Positions 21,586 through 34,529 of a stretch of 64,000 bases of DNA are shown in pieces. Made by a program: the position numbers and the translations under genes. The DNA comes from Micropterix aruncella (Eukaryota > Arthropoda > Insecta > Lepidoptera > Micropterigidae): positions 6,706,609-6,770,608 of the forward strand of contig OX155978.1 in assembly GCA_944548615.1 (NCBI GenBank). The letters are read 5' to 3'. How positions within the stretch are numbered: the stretch's first letter is position 1; every line of letters starts with the position of its first letter. Under the pieces are notes generated by a model. It did not search any database. It was not told the DNA's origin and saw only the letters and a program-made list of their open reading frames with translations.

Positions 21586-21910
21586 TAACAGAGACGACGG
21601 TTACAAACTCTCTTCTACGTGGAACCCTCTTCTTAAAATGTTCACGCCGCCGAACGCCGAACGCAAAGACGTAAAACAGTATACAGTGAGTGTTGTGTGC
21701 AGGACGGATTTTCAAAATTCCCGCGCTCCGAGCCCGGCCCCCCACCACCGTTATAACCTACGCAGTGGCGGAAGCGGTACGCGGCCTACCCGCAAAACAA
21801 CGGATTGACAGCTCTTCAGTCTACCCTGGACAACGGCGGCTGCAACGTCACCGAAACGTCGAGTGCTACAAATTTCACGCGGTAAATTCGTTTTCTATCC
21901 TATTTATAGT
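21586..21910 (+). repeat. Family C repeat copy
   Basis: Aligns along its length to 1207-1555, with a handful of substitutions and a few-base length difference near 21735. Its 3' border runs straight into a LINE C-terminal frame, which suggests C is part of a composite LINE-derived unit. Confidence 0.75.
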
Positions 21911-22093
21911 ATTGTTGCCTATATTACGCCTGGATATTTGAGCTATAAGCTCGTTAACCAGCTACCACTCTTCACAAGAAAGATGGAAACAAAGGCGTTT
22001 AAAAGATTTATTAAACAAAAGCTGCAATCTACACATGCTTTCTATAAGCTGGGTGATTTTTTTGAGCATGCCTATTCTTTCAAATGGGAATAA
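21905..22093 (+). pseudogene. LINE ORF2 extreme C-terminus
   Basis: Peptide LSYKLVNQLPLFTRKMETKA followed by FKRFIKQKLQSTHAFYKLGD and FF, the closing block of CR1/Jockey-type ORF2 (LP, then FK-K-L-FY-EF). Stop at 22091-22093, 3' UTR to about 22270. Confidence 0.7.
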
Positions 22094-22270
22094 CATAAAT
22101 ATGTAACTTTCAGGTACCTACCTCATTTTAGTTTTTATTGTTTAATAATAATGTTATGAATTTGATAGTTAATATGTAGATGTTAATATGTACAATGTTT
22201 TAATGTAACGTACCTGACATAATATATTTTTGTTTTAATACTTTCTATTGTGTGTTTTTTTATTTAGAGT

Positions 22271-22756
22271 GCCTAAGGTGACTATTAATATTCTTATAAT
22301 AATTATCTATATTATATGTATACTCATGTACATGGATTCATCTCTATTTTTAACCTATTGCATAGCTTTTATCGCGGGCCTAGGCCAGCGCGGCGACCGA
22401 ATGAAGAAATTTCTTAACGAAAATTAATGATTTTAAACTGATAATTACGTCTAAACTAGTACTGCTTATGATTCGAAAAAAATATATGTTAAACAAGAAC
22501 ATTTTCCTAATATTCTTAGCTTTGAATATAAAGATTTTGTTTATATTACATAGTGTAATTAATTCGTGAAATTAGGTCTAACCGAACACAAAAACGACTA
22601 CTACGCAAATACTATCTGGCGTATTATTATGAAACATGCACCATTTTAAAGATAATTTAATTATCTATCTTTTTATCTACGATTTTTTTCGAGTAGTAGT
22701 TTTTTCGAAAATTATCCGTTTTTTTTTTGCTTTATCGAATAAAAAATTCGTGCGCG
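22271..22756. other. AT-rich spacer
   Basis: No recognised gene or repeat partner. Confidence 0.35.
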
Positions 22757-22849
22757 GCGCTCTATCGGAAGACGTTTAAATTATTCCGATTCATTTGCTT
22801 CCGCAGCCGCAAATGATTTGGAATAATTTCAACGTTTCCGATAGAGCGC
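22757..22849. repeat. 93-nt long hairpin
   Basis: Left arm 22757-22798 and right arm 22809-22849 are complementary apart from a few mismatches; both ends carry GCGCTCTATCGGAA as an inverted pair, with a 10-nt loop. Size and near-continuous pairing resemble a microRNA precursor, but a very short MITE is equally possible. Confidence 0.7.
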
Positions 22850-23161
22850 ACTTATCTGATATCAGAAAAAATAAAATAAATAAATAATTATACATAATTG
22901 CATAAGTTGTTAAAAAATGCTATGCAATAGCTTTACCGCGGCAGTCCCCGAGTGCCACACGTATTTTTTTTTTTATTTTATTTGGCGTGTAAAGCCGGCT
23001 TTAGTCAACGGTATTGTCAAATTAATTAATATTTCTAGTTTAATAGTTCTATATCTACATATATATTACTAGCAACTGACGAATTCTAATATGCGATAAT
23101 TAGCTTTAATTGATAATTTATGCTTTTATTGTATATTCGGAATGAATAAATTGAATACTGA
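22850..23161. other. AT-rich spacer
   Basis: Contains an A-rich stretch and TTTATTTGGCGTGTAAAGCC; no gene recognised. Confidence 0.35.
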
Positions 23162-23560
23162 ATATAGAGCGGGGATAAGTGTTAACCTTACTGCAACTGC
23201 TCTTGAAACGACTATTGGACTACCCGATACCGGGTGAACAGCCGGGCAAAGGATGCCGTGGTCCGCGATAGATTCGGTAAACACCGTAACACCGCTACGT
23301 AAGGGAGAGGACCGCGCAAGCGACCTCGAACCTGTACCCAGTCGGATGATTAATTCCAGGCGGAGATATCCTTCCAAACTGATAGTCAGAGGTCGAGGCT
23401 GCCCGTTAGTTACCTTTCGCGGTGCCTCGCCGTAAGGCGTTGGTCTCTGACGGGTATGTTAGCATAGCTAGAAAGTCTTCTATGCTCATCCCATGGATAA
23501 AAGAATGATCACATATAGTTATACCAGCCTGGGGTGACGGGTTTGCCCGTCAACACCGCC
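23162..23560 (+). repeat. Family B repeat, 5'-truncated copy
   Basis: Begins at the AGAGCGGGGATAAG block and continues through CGATAGATTCGGTAAACACC to the 3' hairpin ACGGGTTTGCCCGT. Lacks the first third of the element; the 3' end is kept. Confidence 0.75.
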
Positions 23561-23796
23561 CCACTGCAGCAACAAGCAAAACCTAAATGATATATGTGAA
23601 AATGACAGTTTGCCATCAATAAAAGCAAGATCAATTTTATAATAATTGGTCGGAATTTATATCCACAAAAGTTTATATTTTTTAACTGCTCACAGGTATA
23701 ACGAGCAGAGATATATAAATACATATAACACCAATATGTACCAATGTAATCGAATTAATACCTAGATAATCGACTTACCATTGCCTTTCATACATT

Positions 23797-24080
23797 AAAT
23801 GTATGAGAGAGGATCAAGAATGGATCCCTGTGGGACCCCGCAGTGTATTTGTTTAGACATTGATCGCGATCCCCCTATTTTGTCTATTATACTTGCGATC
23901 GCTTACAGCAGAAAGAATTTGATGATATCTTTGGCCTTCCTGCGAATGATATACGCAAATAACGCTTTTGACAAGTCACAAAAGACTGTCACAGGATGCG
24001 AAGATTCCTCAAGAGTTTTGATTAACATTTTACCAGCTCTATGGTAGCCATTGTAGTTGACATATGAAGGGTCACAAGGA
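23797..24080 (-). pseudogene. LINE reverse transcriptase palm fragment
   Basis: Minus strand has motif A region HPVTVFCDLSKALF and, in another frame, motif B GVPQGSILDPLS. The YADD motif is absent, so it is a small internal piece. Frame change near 23900. Confidence 0.8.
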
Positions 24081-24251
24081 ATAACGATCAATATAAATAA
24101 AAAAAAATGGTCATTCTATTTTACCATCTAAAAATGTCGCTTGTTCTGTAATTGAAATATATTTAAATTTCTAAAAACAAAAATGTATTTTATTTAAATT
24201 ATACCACAGAAAAAAACAGAGTTATTATAATAAGAATTTGAACAATATTAA
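24081..24251. other. AT-rich spacer
   Basis: Nothing recognised. Confidence 0.3.
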
Positions 24252-24900
24252 CCTATCGAGTAGCGGCATAATTTCATTGCAGACCGCGGCAATTTATTAG
24301 AATTTCTTGCAATATCGCCGTGCTCGACAAAAAGTACTATAACTATAGAACTACTATAGCAATCATAAAAAAATAACTGTGCAATGATCGCATTGAAATG
24401 TTGTATATAGTATATTCAAATATCATTGTGTAAAACAATTAGATAATTATGAATAAATATGAGAAATTCGAAAAAGTGAAAAAAACTCGGCATTTCTAAC
24501 TTGTACTTGTCTTACGGAAAAATACGGAACCCTATTCAGAAATTGTAACCACTATTGTGATCTTTCTTAGATTCTCTATCATAGTTTATATTTCGTTTTG
24601 CTTATTTACATACAAAAATATTTAGATATAAACCAATAAATTCAATAAAATTTCATAAAAAACAATATTTTTTTTAATGATTAATCGAAAAAAAAAATGA
24701 TTATGTTTGACAATGGAATTTTATCAGAAATATTCGCGAAATGACTAGCGAAATTATTCTAGCGGCCGTCTATGTATCTATGGTAACAACGAGATATGGA
24801 TTTTAGGATGCTTTCTGTGTGCTCCGGGGGCAAGCCGCCAGTTACGTAGTCAACGGTGTTCTGATGTGCAACCAAATTTGGTCGTTACGTAGCCGAAGGG
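24252..24900 (+). mobile_element. Family F DNA-transposon-like repeat, copy 1
   Basis: About 650 bp, AT-rich, non-coding. Right end read inward is CCCTTCGGCTACGTAACGAC and contains two spaced copies of TACGTAACGACCAAA (subterminal repeats). The left end has the GCGGCATAATTTCATTGCAG block. Other copies: 47695-48330 and 59748-60362 (minus), 61593-62395 (plus). Confidence 0.75.
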
Positions 24901-24960
24901 TCAATGAGAATATTTGAGTTTAAAAAAATCTTTTAACTTAAAGTAGACCATAGGAAATAG

Positions 24961-25209
24961 CAAAAAATGGGAAATGTTATTCGCTTTGATCAGTATTTCC
25001 CATTTCAATTGCTCCCCAGTATCAAACAGAGGATCATTAAGGTACTCCACTCTCAAGGTCCACCGTCTGTTTGGACCACGATCATTCTTTCCCGACAGAC
25101 GTTTCTTCTCCCTTCATTTAAGAGAGACATGAACTTTATTTCCAAAATCGATTCACGCTTGGGAACAAGCCACAAGATGGCATCAGTACCTCATTTTCAC
25201 AAAAAATGA
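24961..25209 (+). other. Open frame without recognised homology
   Basis: Eighty codons beginning MGNVIRFDQYFPFQLL. Composition and a QTFLLPSFKRD patch give no family clue, there is no splice context, and the setting is repeat-rich. Listed only because the surrounding 24901-25554 has nothing else. Confidence 0.15.
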
Positions 25210-25554
25210 CGTTGATCATTTATCCCCGTGACCCATCATATTTTTCCTAAAACGATATTGTGATTTGCTAAAGATGTTAAATGACCTTCAAGTTTAAATA
25301 TCAATATCCAAGAGTATTGCGATGCGCTGTATTCTAAAGCACTATTTTAACTGCATTCTACTACGATTATAGGTGTGTAAAGGTGGACGCGTCGTTCTTC
25401 TTAGCCGTTTAATATTACGCAAGCGTGATGCGCTCGGAGAGCATCCACTCTGACTCTGGTATGCATATTTCACCGGGATATCGTCCGCAAAGACGCACAG
25501 GGCTGACACAAAAATTTACAAGAAAATCATTATTTGTTGCAAATATTTATTAAT

Positions 25555-25600
25555 TTTACTGTCCTGGTAAAGGGAGGTATTGTGAAAGCACTTCTTGTAC
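25555..25600 (+). repeat. Family A 5' scrap
   Basis: TGTCCTGGTAAAGGGAGGTA, then TTGTGAAAGCACTTCTTG, corresponds to the first 45 bases of family A. Confidence 0.5.
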
Positions 25601-25819
25601 CCACAAGGCATATGCTTTTATTTTATTTCATTTTCATTTCTTAGGAAAACTCACAGCTAGTTAAACATATATAGATACACATTGAGAAATATGTGCAGAA
25701 GGCCAATTAAAAGTTTTCACACATAATAAAAAGATACAACAAGTGAATAAACAAACAAATATAACTAGATAGATGCTAATATTTCTAAGAAGAAAATAAC
25801 ATATGGTTAACTATATATT

Positions 25820-27260
25820 TTATTTATTTATTTATGGTGATGTACATAATATGCAACAAGCGTAACAAATCATACTTAATATCTACACTTTAAATAAAAC
25901 CCACAGCAAGTTGTGTCACGCTTATAGTGAAGATCGGTCCCATATGTCGCCCAACTAAGTAAACACTTGTTCTAGGGCAAACATATTAAACAAATACTAG
26001 TTTTAAAAAAACATATATAAAAGAAAAAAAAGTAGTTTAAACAAAAAGAAAAAAGGGGAAAATGGAAAAAAACCTAGAATTAAATAAAAATACGTATAAA
26101 AATAAAATATGTAAATATATAATTATAATAAAATAAAACATTGAAGTAAAGAGATAATTAAATACACTTATCTTTCGGTTAATAATAAACTATATAATCA
26201 TAACTTAAATTATAAATAAAATATGTAATATTTGTAAGAAAATAAAAAGTCACAATAAAAGTATAATACCAGTAATAGTAAAGTTTCTAAAAAAAATAAA
26301 ATAGTCACAAAGAAAAATGAAAATAATAGTAATAGTCACAAAGTGCAGCCAAACAAAGCTAGATAGTTGAGAGTTCTTGATGTATTCGGGACCTTCCTGG
26401 CCCAAGCATCCACGAGACCAGTTGTTTCTTAAAAATTGAAATGCTTGGGCTAATCTTTATACCTGCAGGTAGGATGTTATATATAAGATAAGTGAAAGGC
26501 CCTAGATAAGTGAAAATTCTTTGGCCAAATGACGTACTCCTTCGGGGAACTGCAACTTAGTCACTATTGCCACGTCTTGTGTGTTTAGTTTGCTGGGATT
26601 TAATTTTTTCCTTAAGAACGATCCGACCTAAAATCATTTTCACATGCGCACTTCTAAAACGTATAAGTTTCAAATTTCGAGAAGAGGTGTTGAATAGGTC
26701 AATATCAACTTCTCGCGCCAATACATTAAAACATCTACTTGCTAGTATGACATAAGAATTATTCTTATAATTCGTTTTTGCAGTGGGCACTTAAAGCACT
26801 TTGGGATGCCTGAGACGCGCAGCAGGGTTACGTAAGCCCAAACGTCCAAGCAACTCGGGACAGTCAACCTTTCCATTTGCAATGTTTAGAAGATAGGACA
26901 GGTCCACTATGCTCCTTTTTTGGATAGTGGGAGAATATGGAGTTTCTTACAACGCGTTGAATAGCTAGGAATGTATGATTTAATTCTGAATTGCAAGTAC
27001 CTGAGGAACCGTTTATGAATGCCCCTCTATGCGAGTTATATAGGTATTGTAAGATGGGTTCCAAACCTGAGACGCATATTCGAGATGACTTCGAACAAAT
27101 GCACAGTATAGTATTTTGAAGGTTTTAACTATTTCAAAATCTGCTGACATTCTAATAACAAAACCTAGTGCTTTGGACGCTCTCTTGACAATGTTTGTCA
27201 ATATGTTAATTAAAAAGCAGCTTAGAATCAAAAGTCACACACCTAAATCGTTAATGGAGT
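25820..27260 (-). pseudogene. 5'-truncated LINE, minus strand
   Basis: Coding remnants from 27231 down to about 26400: IVKRASKALGFVIRMS, then LYCAFVRSHLEYASQVWNP and YITRIE, then a frame with RGNSD-type C-terminal blocks (FNTSSRNLKL, SHLEYASQVW order as in Jockey/CR1). The AT-rich 3' UTR extends to 25820, where AAAT-type repeats (TTTATTTATTTA on plus) form the tail. RT catalytic core absent, several frame changes. Confidence 0.75.
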
Positions 27261-27424
27261 TTTCGTGGAACCCGCCTTGTTGACTATTCCCACCATCTTC
27301 TAGGTGGGCATTTGTAGCATCACGCAGTCAAACACTCGCGGTCACTCGTCCCCAGTATTGACCGCGCCCGCCGCTGCTTAACTTCGGTAACAACGAGGAG
27401 AACTAGTGTCAACGGGGCTACGAA

Positions 27425-27760
27425 CGCTACTTCTATGTTTCTGTGTGTGTGTGTCTGTGTGTGTATGTGTGTGTGTGTGTGTGTGTGTGTATTCTTCCAT
27501 GATAGCGCTCAAACTCTTCATCCGATTGATCTGAAATATGGCATGCAAGACTCATTTGGTCATGGCAATAGTTAAAAAGATTGCAGTTGACATCGGCTTA
27601 CCAGGGAGCGCGCTAGTCATACTTAAATCTTGAAATATCGGATTTTAGTAATTGAAATTCCGTACACAGATGCGTCGTTGGGTCGAAACCACATTCTTAA
27701 ATTTTGGTTGCAATATTTCTTATGCAAGCGACACAAAAAAAGACACACATTTCAATTAAA
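27425..27760 (+). repeat. Family A repeat with expanded TG microsatellite
   Basis: A TG tract at about 27444-27490, then the core (CATCCGATTGATCTGAAATA, GGCATGCAAG) and the AATTTTGGTTGCAATAT block. The 3' end is missing. Confidence 0.8.
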
Positions 27761-27892
27761 TAATAACGTCGTGCCTTCCGAAGTTAGCAAAGAAAAAAAA
27801 CCATATTGTAAAATAGCCATTTTAATACCACGAAAATAGTACAAAATACTAAAGTATAAACAATATACTAAAGTACTAAACAATGGTTCCAC

Positions 27893-28378
27893 AGTATCCA
27901 AACCCCCAATACAGTTTGTGCGGGATGGCTCTAAAGGCAAAAAACATTTCACTGCAAAACCTTTCTCAATAATCGAGAAAGCTTCCGATTGGATTCTGGA
28001 GGTCGATTCGGTCTCTAGCAGTATAAATTCCCTGAAAGTCTCGGATGCACAGCCCTGCGTCCAGATATAACTCTTTACTCTCTATCTCGGAAGATGGTCC
28101 TTATCGTAGAATTAACTCTTCCATGGGAATCAAATATCCCAAAAGACCACGATTACAAATTAAATAAATACCATGATCTCGCAAATGCCGTCACCCGGAA
28201 CGGCTTCACTGTTCACCTTCACGCGGTGGAAGTTGGCGCTCGTGGCCTGCCAGCTAAATCTATGTTTCACCTCTTTAAAGATCTTGGTCTCTCCAGGAAA
28301 ATAATCAACTCCATTCTAGAAAATTATCTAAAACCGCGATTTCCGCATCTCAAATTCTATGGCTTTGAAGGGGGTAGA
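27893..28378 (+). pseudogene. RLE-type retrotransposon, C-terminal copy 1
   Basis: Aligns to 45569-46035 of copy 2. The frame starts KPPIQFVRDGSKGKKH, continues through ASDWILEVDSVSS, and changes frame before MVLIVELTLPWESNIPKDHD, then KLNKYHDLANAVTRNGF and VEVGARGLPAKS. The D-ELTVPWE-K-KY pattern is the core of the restriction-like endonuclease of R2/NeSL/Hero-type LINEs. 5'-truncated within the region after the CCHC knuckle, and cut on the right by another LINE. Confidence 0.85.
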
Positions 28379-28383
28379 ATATA

Positions 28384-28590
28384 AATGTCGTATACGTGAT
28401 CCAGACTACTATTCTCGTTGGTATCATTTGCTGCCATTGGCTTTGCGAAGAAACATAGCTGACATCTCACTTTTACAAATAAAAATAAAAATAAACTCAA
28501 ATTATATCTCATTGAAAGAGAATTGTACGACATCAACGATCTCTAAAAGCTGTTTGCATCTCGACTATATCACTTTCTGTAATAGGTTTT
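28384..28590 (+). pseudogene. LINE C-terminal fragment
   Basis: DYYSRWYHLLPLALRRNIAD then ISLKENCTTS, related in layout to 41472-41675 (YYNKLPENI, then IIENCTTLTNF). The sequence after it, to about 28640, is 3' UTR. Confidence 0.55.
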
Positions 28591-28983
28591 AAAACGATTT
28601 TCAATTTGACTAAAATGTATTGACTATTTCTATTATTAGGTAGGCACATATTAATTATACCTTTACTATTTTTATTTACAATATAATCACTAAGACATTT
28701 TATTTTACTTTTTGACAACCGTCACATTTTTTTTTGTTATTTTTGACATTACATTTATTAATTTTATAGTAAAAAAACTTATTTTTATCGGTATTTTAAA
28801 GAATTAATTACTCTGTGTTTTTCATCTGGTAAACTAAGTGGTGAGACTCGATTAAATTCTACAATAATACCTTCTTTATATTTACGAGTAACCTTTTACC
28901 TATGTTTTGATTATTAATAGAAGAATTTGATCATTAATGAAGATTTCAATGATATCACGGCCAAATATAAATGTAATACAACT

Positions 28984-29042
28984 GTCTATACAACTATGTA
29001 TTAGTTTTTAGGACAATAAATTATTTGATTTGATTTGATTTG
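28984..29042 (+). repeat. LINE 3' tail with GATTT repeats
   Basis: AGGACAATAAATTATTTGAT followed by TTGATTTGATTT; same tail as 17110-17150. The preceding 28640-28983 is AT-rich UTR-like sequence. Confidence 0.6.
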
Positions 29043-29100
29043 ACTACGAATTTTAAATGGCTCGATTAATTGTCCTGAACTACTATCTAAAATATCTCTC

Positions 29101-29295
29101 CGCACTCCTAGCCGGGCACTTAGAAATAGGGCACTCCTTCTTGTACCTGGCTTTAAAACCAAATACAGGCGTAATGCTTATTTTATAAGGGTATGCGAAA
29201 CTTTCAACACCCTGAATGCAGACATTGATATTGACCCCTTTTTCACGAATATAGATAGGTACTATAAGGAAGCAGGTTGTAGGGCGATTTTGTGA
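29101..29295 (+). pseudogene. Jockey-like LINE C-terminal fragment
   Basis: Open for 64 codons to a TGA: RTPSRALRNRALLLVPGFKT, RRNAYFIRVCETFNTLN and IDPFFTNIDRYYKE, the closing block of Jockey-clade ORF2. The 3' UTR runs to about 29520 with AAATAAAATAAA. Confidence 0.7.
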
Positions 29296-29814
29296 TGACC
29301 AGGCTTAAAATTTTCTTCTTTTATTACAGTTGTAAACATGTTTTCTACTGTACAATTTAGTATCTTCTTGTTTAATATCTTCTTTATGCTTAATATCAGT
29401 TCTAAATTCACGTTATTATTATTGTCATTATCAGTGGTAACTTGTAAATGGCTCTAAGCTTCCTATTTTTGTTCACTATAAAATTATTGGCTGTAAGTTA
29501 TGCTTCAGAAAATAAAATAAAATATTGGTATAGATTGCTTATAGCGGTATGTGGTATTAGATTATTTATTTATTTATTTACAATAACTTTATAAATGTCA
29601 TATACACACCATTAACATACTATGGTTGAGTTGGGAGAGATTGAGTACATCCTATGGTGAAAATGTTTATCCGCATTCCTAACTAGGTCAGAGACCCGTA
29701 TCTAGGGATGCTGTTTTTTGTTTAATGGTATCAATGAGCTGACTCTTTTGATATTATGAACTTACGTTGCATTGCATAATACATAAGAATATATACATAT
29801 ACATACACACATAC

Positions 29815-31452
<1,638 letters not shown>

Positions 31453-31453
31453 A

Positions 31454-32018
31454 ATTTCTTCTTACTCAAAATTTACAACCACTAATGTGGTATAGGTTTA
31501 TTGATGATATTATACTGTTTTGGCCACATGGACATGACACACTCACTGACTTCCTTACAGATTTAAATAATTTCGGACCCTTAAATTTTACATACACTAT
31601 ATCAGAAAATCAAATTACATTCTTAGACGTTGATCTAACTCTATCCGAAGGCACCATTAAAACTGCAATTCATATAAAACCTACAAACAAAGAGCAATAC
31701 CTACATATCGATAGCTGTCATCCGTTTCATACCAAAAAGTCAATTCCATATTCAATGTCCATTCGCGGACACCGTTTAATTAATAATAAAGAAAATTTAG
31801 ATAAGTACCTTTCTAATCTTAAAACATCACTAATAGAAAGAAATTATCCTGCCTCTTTGTTAGATAAAAATATAATAAATTCCGAAACAAAATTTTCACC
31901 TAAACCTAAAATGGTGTCAAATTTAAATCAAAATAAAATCTTTCTGAGTACTACTTATTTTCCTGGCACTGAGAAACTGCGACCTATTTTAGGCAGATTT
32001 ATTCCCTATTATAGCTAA
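31454..32018 (+). pseudogene. Penelope-like RT, C-terminal half
   Basis: Starts within the palm: MWYRFIDDIILFWPHG contains the catalytic DD pair, followed by NQITFLDVDLTL, TAIHIKPTNKEQYLHIDSCH and HTKKSIPYSMSIRGHRL. These blocks are diagnostic of Penelope-like RTs with strong resemblance to Poseidon/Neptune-type elements. Fingers and the first palm motifs are lost at the (TA)n junction. The frame changes near 32000 into a PSTKGFIRYTTNFIISKPPN stretch. Confidence 0.88.
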
Positions 32019-32138
32019 CGACCCATCAACCAAAGGTTTTATTAGATATACCACCAATTTTATCATTTCGAAACCTCCTAATTTAAAATCAATACTTAAT
32101 AAAAATAATCTCGAAATTATCTTAGAAATAACAAAAAT

Positions 32139-32561
32139 TTGGGGCTACAGCCTTGTGGTCGATCACGTTGTAAAACATGTCCTTTATTAGATCGAAGCAT
32201 TTATTTTACTAATCCAAACACTCCCAACAGTTACAGAGTTCCTTTTAATAGTAGTTGCATTTCAAAAAATATTGTATATCAATTACTTTGCCAGACCTGC
32301 AATGCATTTTATATTGGGGAAACAACTACACCTCTTAGCATTAGGTTAAATAATCACAGGGCCAGCGTAGGCAATGAAAGTCAACTTCCAATAGCATTGC
32401 ATGCTAAGGCACACAATTTAACTTTTGATAATTGTTTTAAAGTAAAAATTATTAAGTGCCTTGGCGATAACGCTAAAGAAAGAGACGTTAAATCTTGGGA
32501 GTTGGCTTTTATAAATATTTTAGGCGCTTGCAAGGGTCCCGGTCTGAATAGGCAAAATTAA
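32139..32561 (+). pseudogene. Penelope-like linker and GIY-YIG endonuclease
   Basis: 140 residues. The linker has cysteines in PCGRSRCKTCPLL and later CISKNIVYQLLCQTC, giving likely zinc-binding pairs. The endonuclease core is VYQLLCQTCNAFYIGETT with the second half of GIY-YIG, then LSIRLNNHR with the catalytic-type arginine. KERDVKSWELAFI supplies a glutamate, and the domain ends at GPGLNRQN. In the family this nuclease nicks the target for priming. The domain looks intact, but it is separated from RT by frame changes. Confidence 0.88.
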
Positions 32562-33036
32562 TACAGTAATTATATTTGTTCAGACATATTCATTAAAAGC
32601 TTATTAATATTTTTCATTTAAAAATCATTAATAATAATGTTTTTCAAGGTCGGTTATAGTGTATTTATAACGATATTGCAAAATATTATTAACCCATTTC
32701 TCTATGTTCAGTTTTTTTTAAATTTAAATTTTGAAAAAATTGTTCTATCAGAAATGTCATAGAGATGAATACGACTAGTGTCGAAATATTCTCAGTCATA
32801 TAATTTCTTCTAAAATAAGTTACTAACATCCATTTCTGTTACAGAAACCATCCTCCTATACTTATTACATCCAAGGGCATACAATAATTCGGCTGCAGTG
32901 AGCAATAACTAAGAACATCATAAGTTATCAATTGCGGAAACAGGTGCTGCTGCCCTAAGTATTTAAAGAGGACATTAACTATCGGTAAAATGTTTCTGGT
33001 CCACCAGGACCCCAGATAAGTAACTTTTCATGAATC

Positions 33037-33226
<190 letters not shown>

Positions 33227-33305
33227 CATACACATATATATATACATAAGCAAATAATACACGAGATTTGATATTAGTTAGTAATACATAATTTAATAAA
33301 ACAAC

Positions 33306-33490
33306 TTAAATAATTATTAGCGAGAGCAATTGAGACTCAGCATACAATGGACCCCTTTCAAGCAGGTACTTCTTTATAAGTATTTTGAATGAATTTAAGT
33401 TTGTCGCGAGGGTTTTCGTCGTAGAAAGAAACTCGCGATCGTATTCAAATTGCAGTAGTTTATTCCAAAAGTCGTATACAAAGTGAACAA
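33306..33490 (-). pseudogene. LINE C-terminal fragment
   Basis: VYDFWNKLLQFEYDREFLST then LNSFKILIKKYLLER, the FWN-LP/F-K-KYL closing block of Jockey/CR1-type ORF2. About 62 codons, no catalytic region. Confidence 0.6.
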
Positions 33491-33905
33491 ATTTGTTCAA
33501 ACATTATCGTCTATATAATAATATACTAGTCGCCGGGCGGCGATCGCCCCGTCTCCCTCTCGTCTCGCGCTGTCTCCTTCATTCCGGCCGGCCGCGCGGC
33601 CGGCCGATATACACACTTGCGCGGGCCACCGTGCTTCAGTCGTCCGCCGTTGGCCCCCGCGAGCTGACGTCCCGTGGGCGGCGCTTGAGCTGCAATTGTG
33701 TCGTGTTTCGCACATTAGATTTTCGCACGTTACCGCTTTTGGACGCCACCGGCGATCCCTCCCCCGACCTACTTTGCATTAAGTAGCCACCGGAAGTAAG
33801 GCTCCCGTCCGGAAAGTCGCTGGAAGTGGTCGTGTGAGCGCGCTAGTTTTTCGTGTTTTGAGTTTATCTGCGTCGCGGCGCCCTCAGTTGAAACCTTCCC
33901 CTTCA

Positions 33906-33929
33906 CCACCAGTCTTCGGACTGCGGTGG
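33906..33929 (+). other. Hairpin with UUCG tetraloop
   Basis: CCAC-CAGTC, loop TTCG, GACTG, a CG bulge, then GTGG. The C(UUCG)G loop is exceptionally stable in RNA. Confidence 0.65.
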
Positions 33930-34111
33930 CATAAGATGAAAAGCTCTCTGCTGAGAAGTCGCTGCGATGTGGTTTTCGTTGTTTGTGGTGACGTTTTTGC
34001 GTGCGAAACACGGCGGTTAGATTCGCGACGGTTTGTACTTTCTCTCTCATTTATCTCGATGTTTGCTTTTAGCTTCTCGTCGACGGCTTGATTGTGATGA
34101 TTAAAATAAAC

Positions 34112-34125
34112 GCCTCGTTGGAGGC
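34112..34125 (+). other. Small hairpin after AATAAA
   Basis: GCCTC, loop GTTG, GAGGC; five pairs, a few bases downstream of an AATAAA. Confidence 0.5.
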
Positions 34126-34172
34126 ACTTAAGACGTGTGTTGATTATTGGGCGTTCGGGGTAGGTAATCCCA

Positions 34173-34198
34173 GAGATGGCATTGCACATCGCCATCTC
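34173..34198 (+). other. Hairpin 1 of a loop-sharing pair
   Basis: Stem GAGATGGC / GCCATCTC (eight perfect pairs), loop ATTGCACATC. Confidence 0.7.
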
Positions 34199-34207
34199 CT
34201 TAATTCC

Positions 34208-34235
34208 GGTGTCGCCATTGCACCTCGGTGACACC
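34208..34235 (+). other. Hairpin 2 of a loop-sharing pair
   Basis: Stem GGTGTCGCC / GGTGACACC (nine pairs as RNA, one G-U), loop ATTGCACCTC. The loop differs from hairpin 1 at one base although the stems are unrelated. Confidence 0.7.
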
Positions 34236-34529
34236 ACCTTCCTGCCGCTTTCGGGTGGAGTCTTCTTCCGGTCCTTTCCTTTTATGACATTTTGAGTAGG
34301 TGGGTTTTGTGTGTATTGTTGCTCCGCGACAAGTTGTTTGCATTCTTATAACTCTCATTTATATTATTATATAATATTTATATCCGTATTGCGTATATTA
34401 TTTATATGCGGTATTAGATTGCTAGTATATAGTAAAACTTTTTATCAAATTTTTATTTGGTGACGTTTGGCTGTCATATGCTAAGCTAAGGGACAAGTAT
34501 TCTCTATTTGTGGTAGCCCTGGCCCATTA

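Larger units (their letters stand above)
33530..34300 (+). other. GC-rich structured module of unknown origin
   Basis: The only long CpG-rich segment in an AT-rich window. It contains GGCCGGCCGCGCGGCCGGCC at 33584-33603, a UUCG-loop hairpin, an AATAAA at about 34104, and three further hairpins just downstream. Open frames exist on both strands but share no recognisable domain and are probably compositional. An AATAAA followed by structured GC-rich DNA would suit an LTR (R-U5), a retroelement UTR or a host transcript end. No terminal duplications were found, so class is open. Confidence 0.4.

Noticed and set aside
33834..34237. Overlapping frames on both strands of the GC-rich module
   Set aside because: No domain, no conservation evidence; compositional openness is sufficient.
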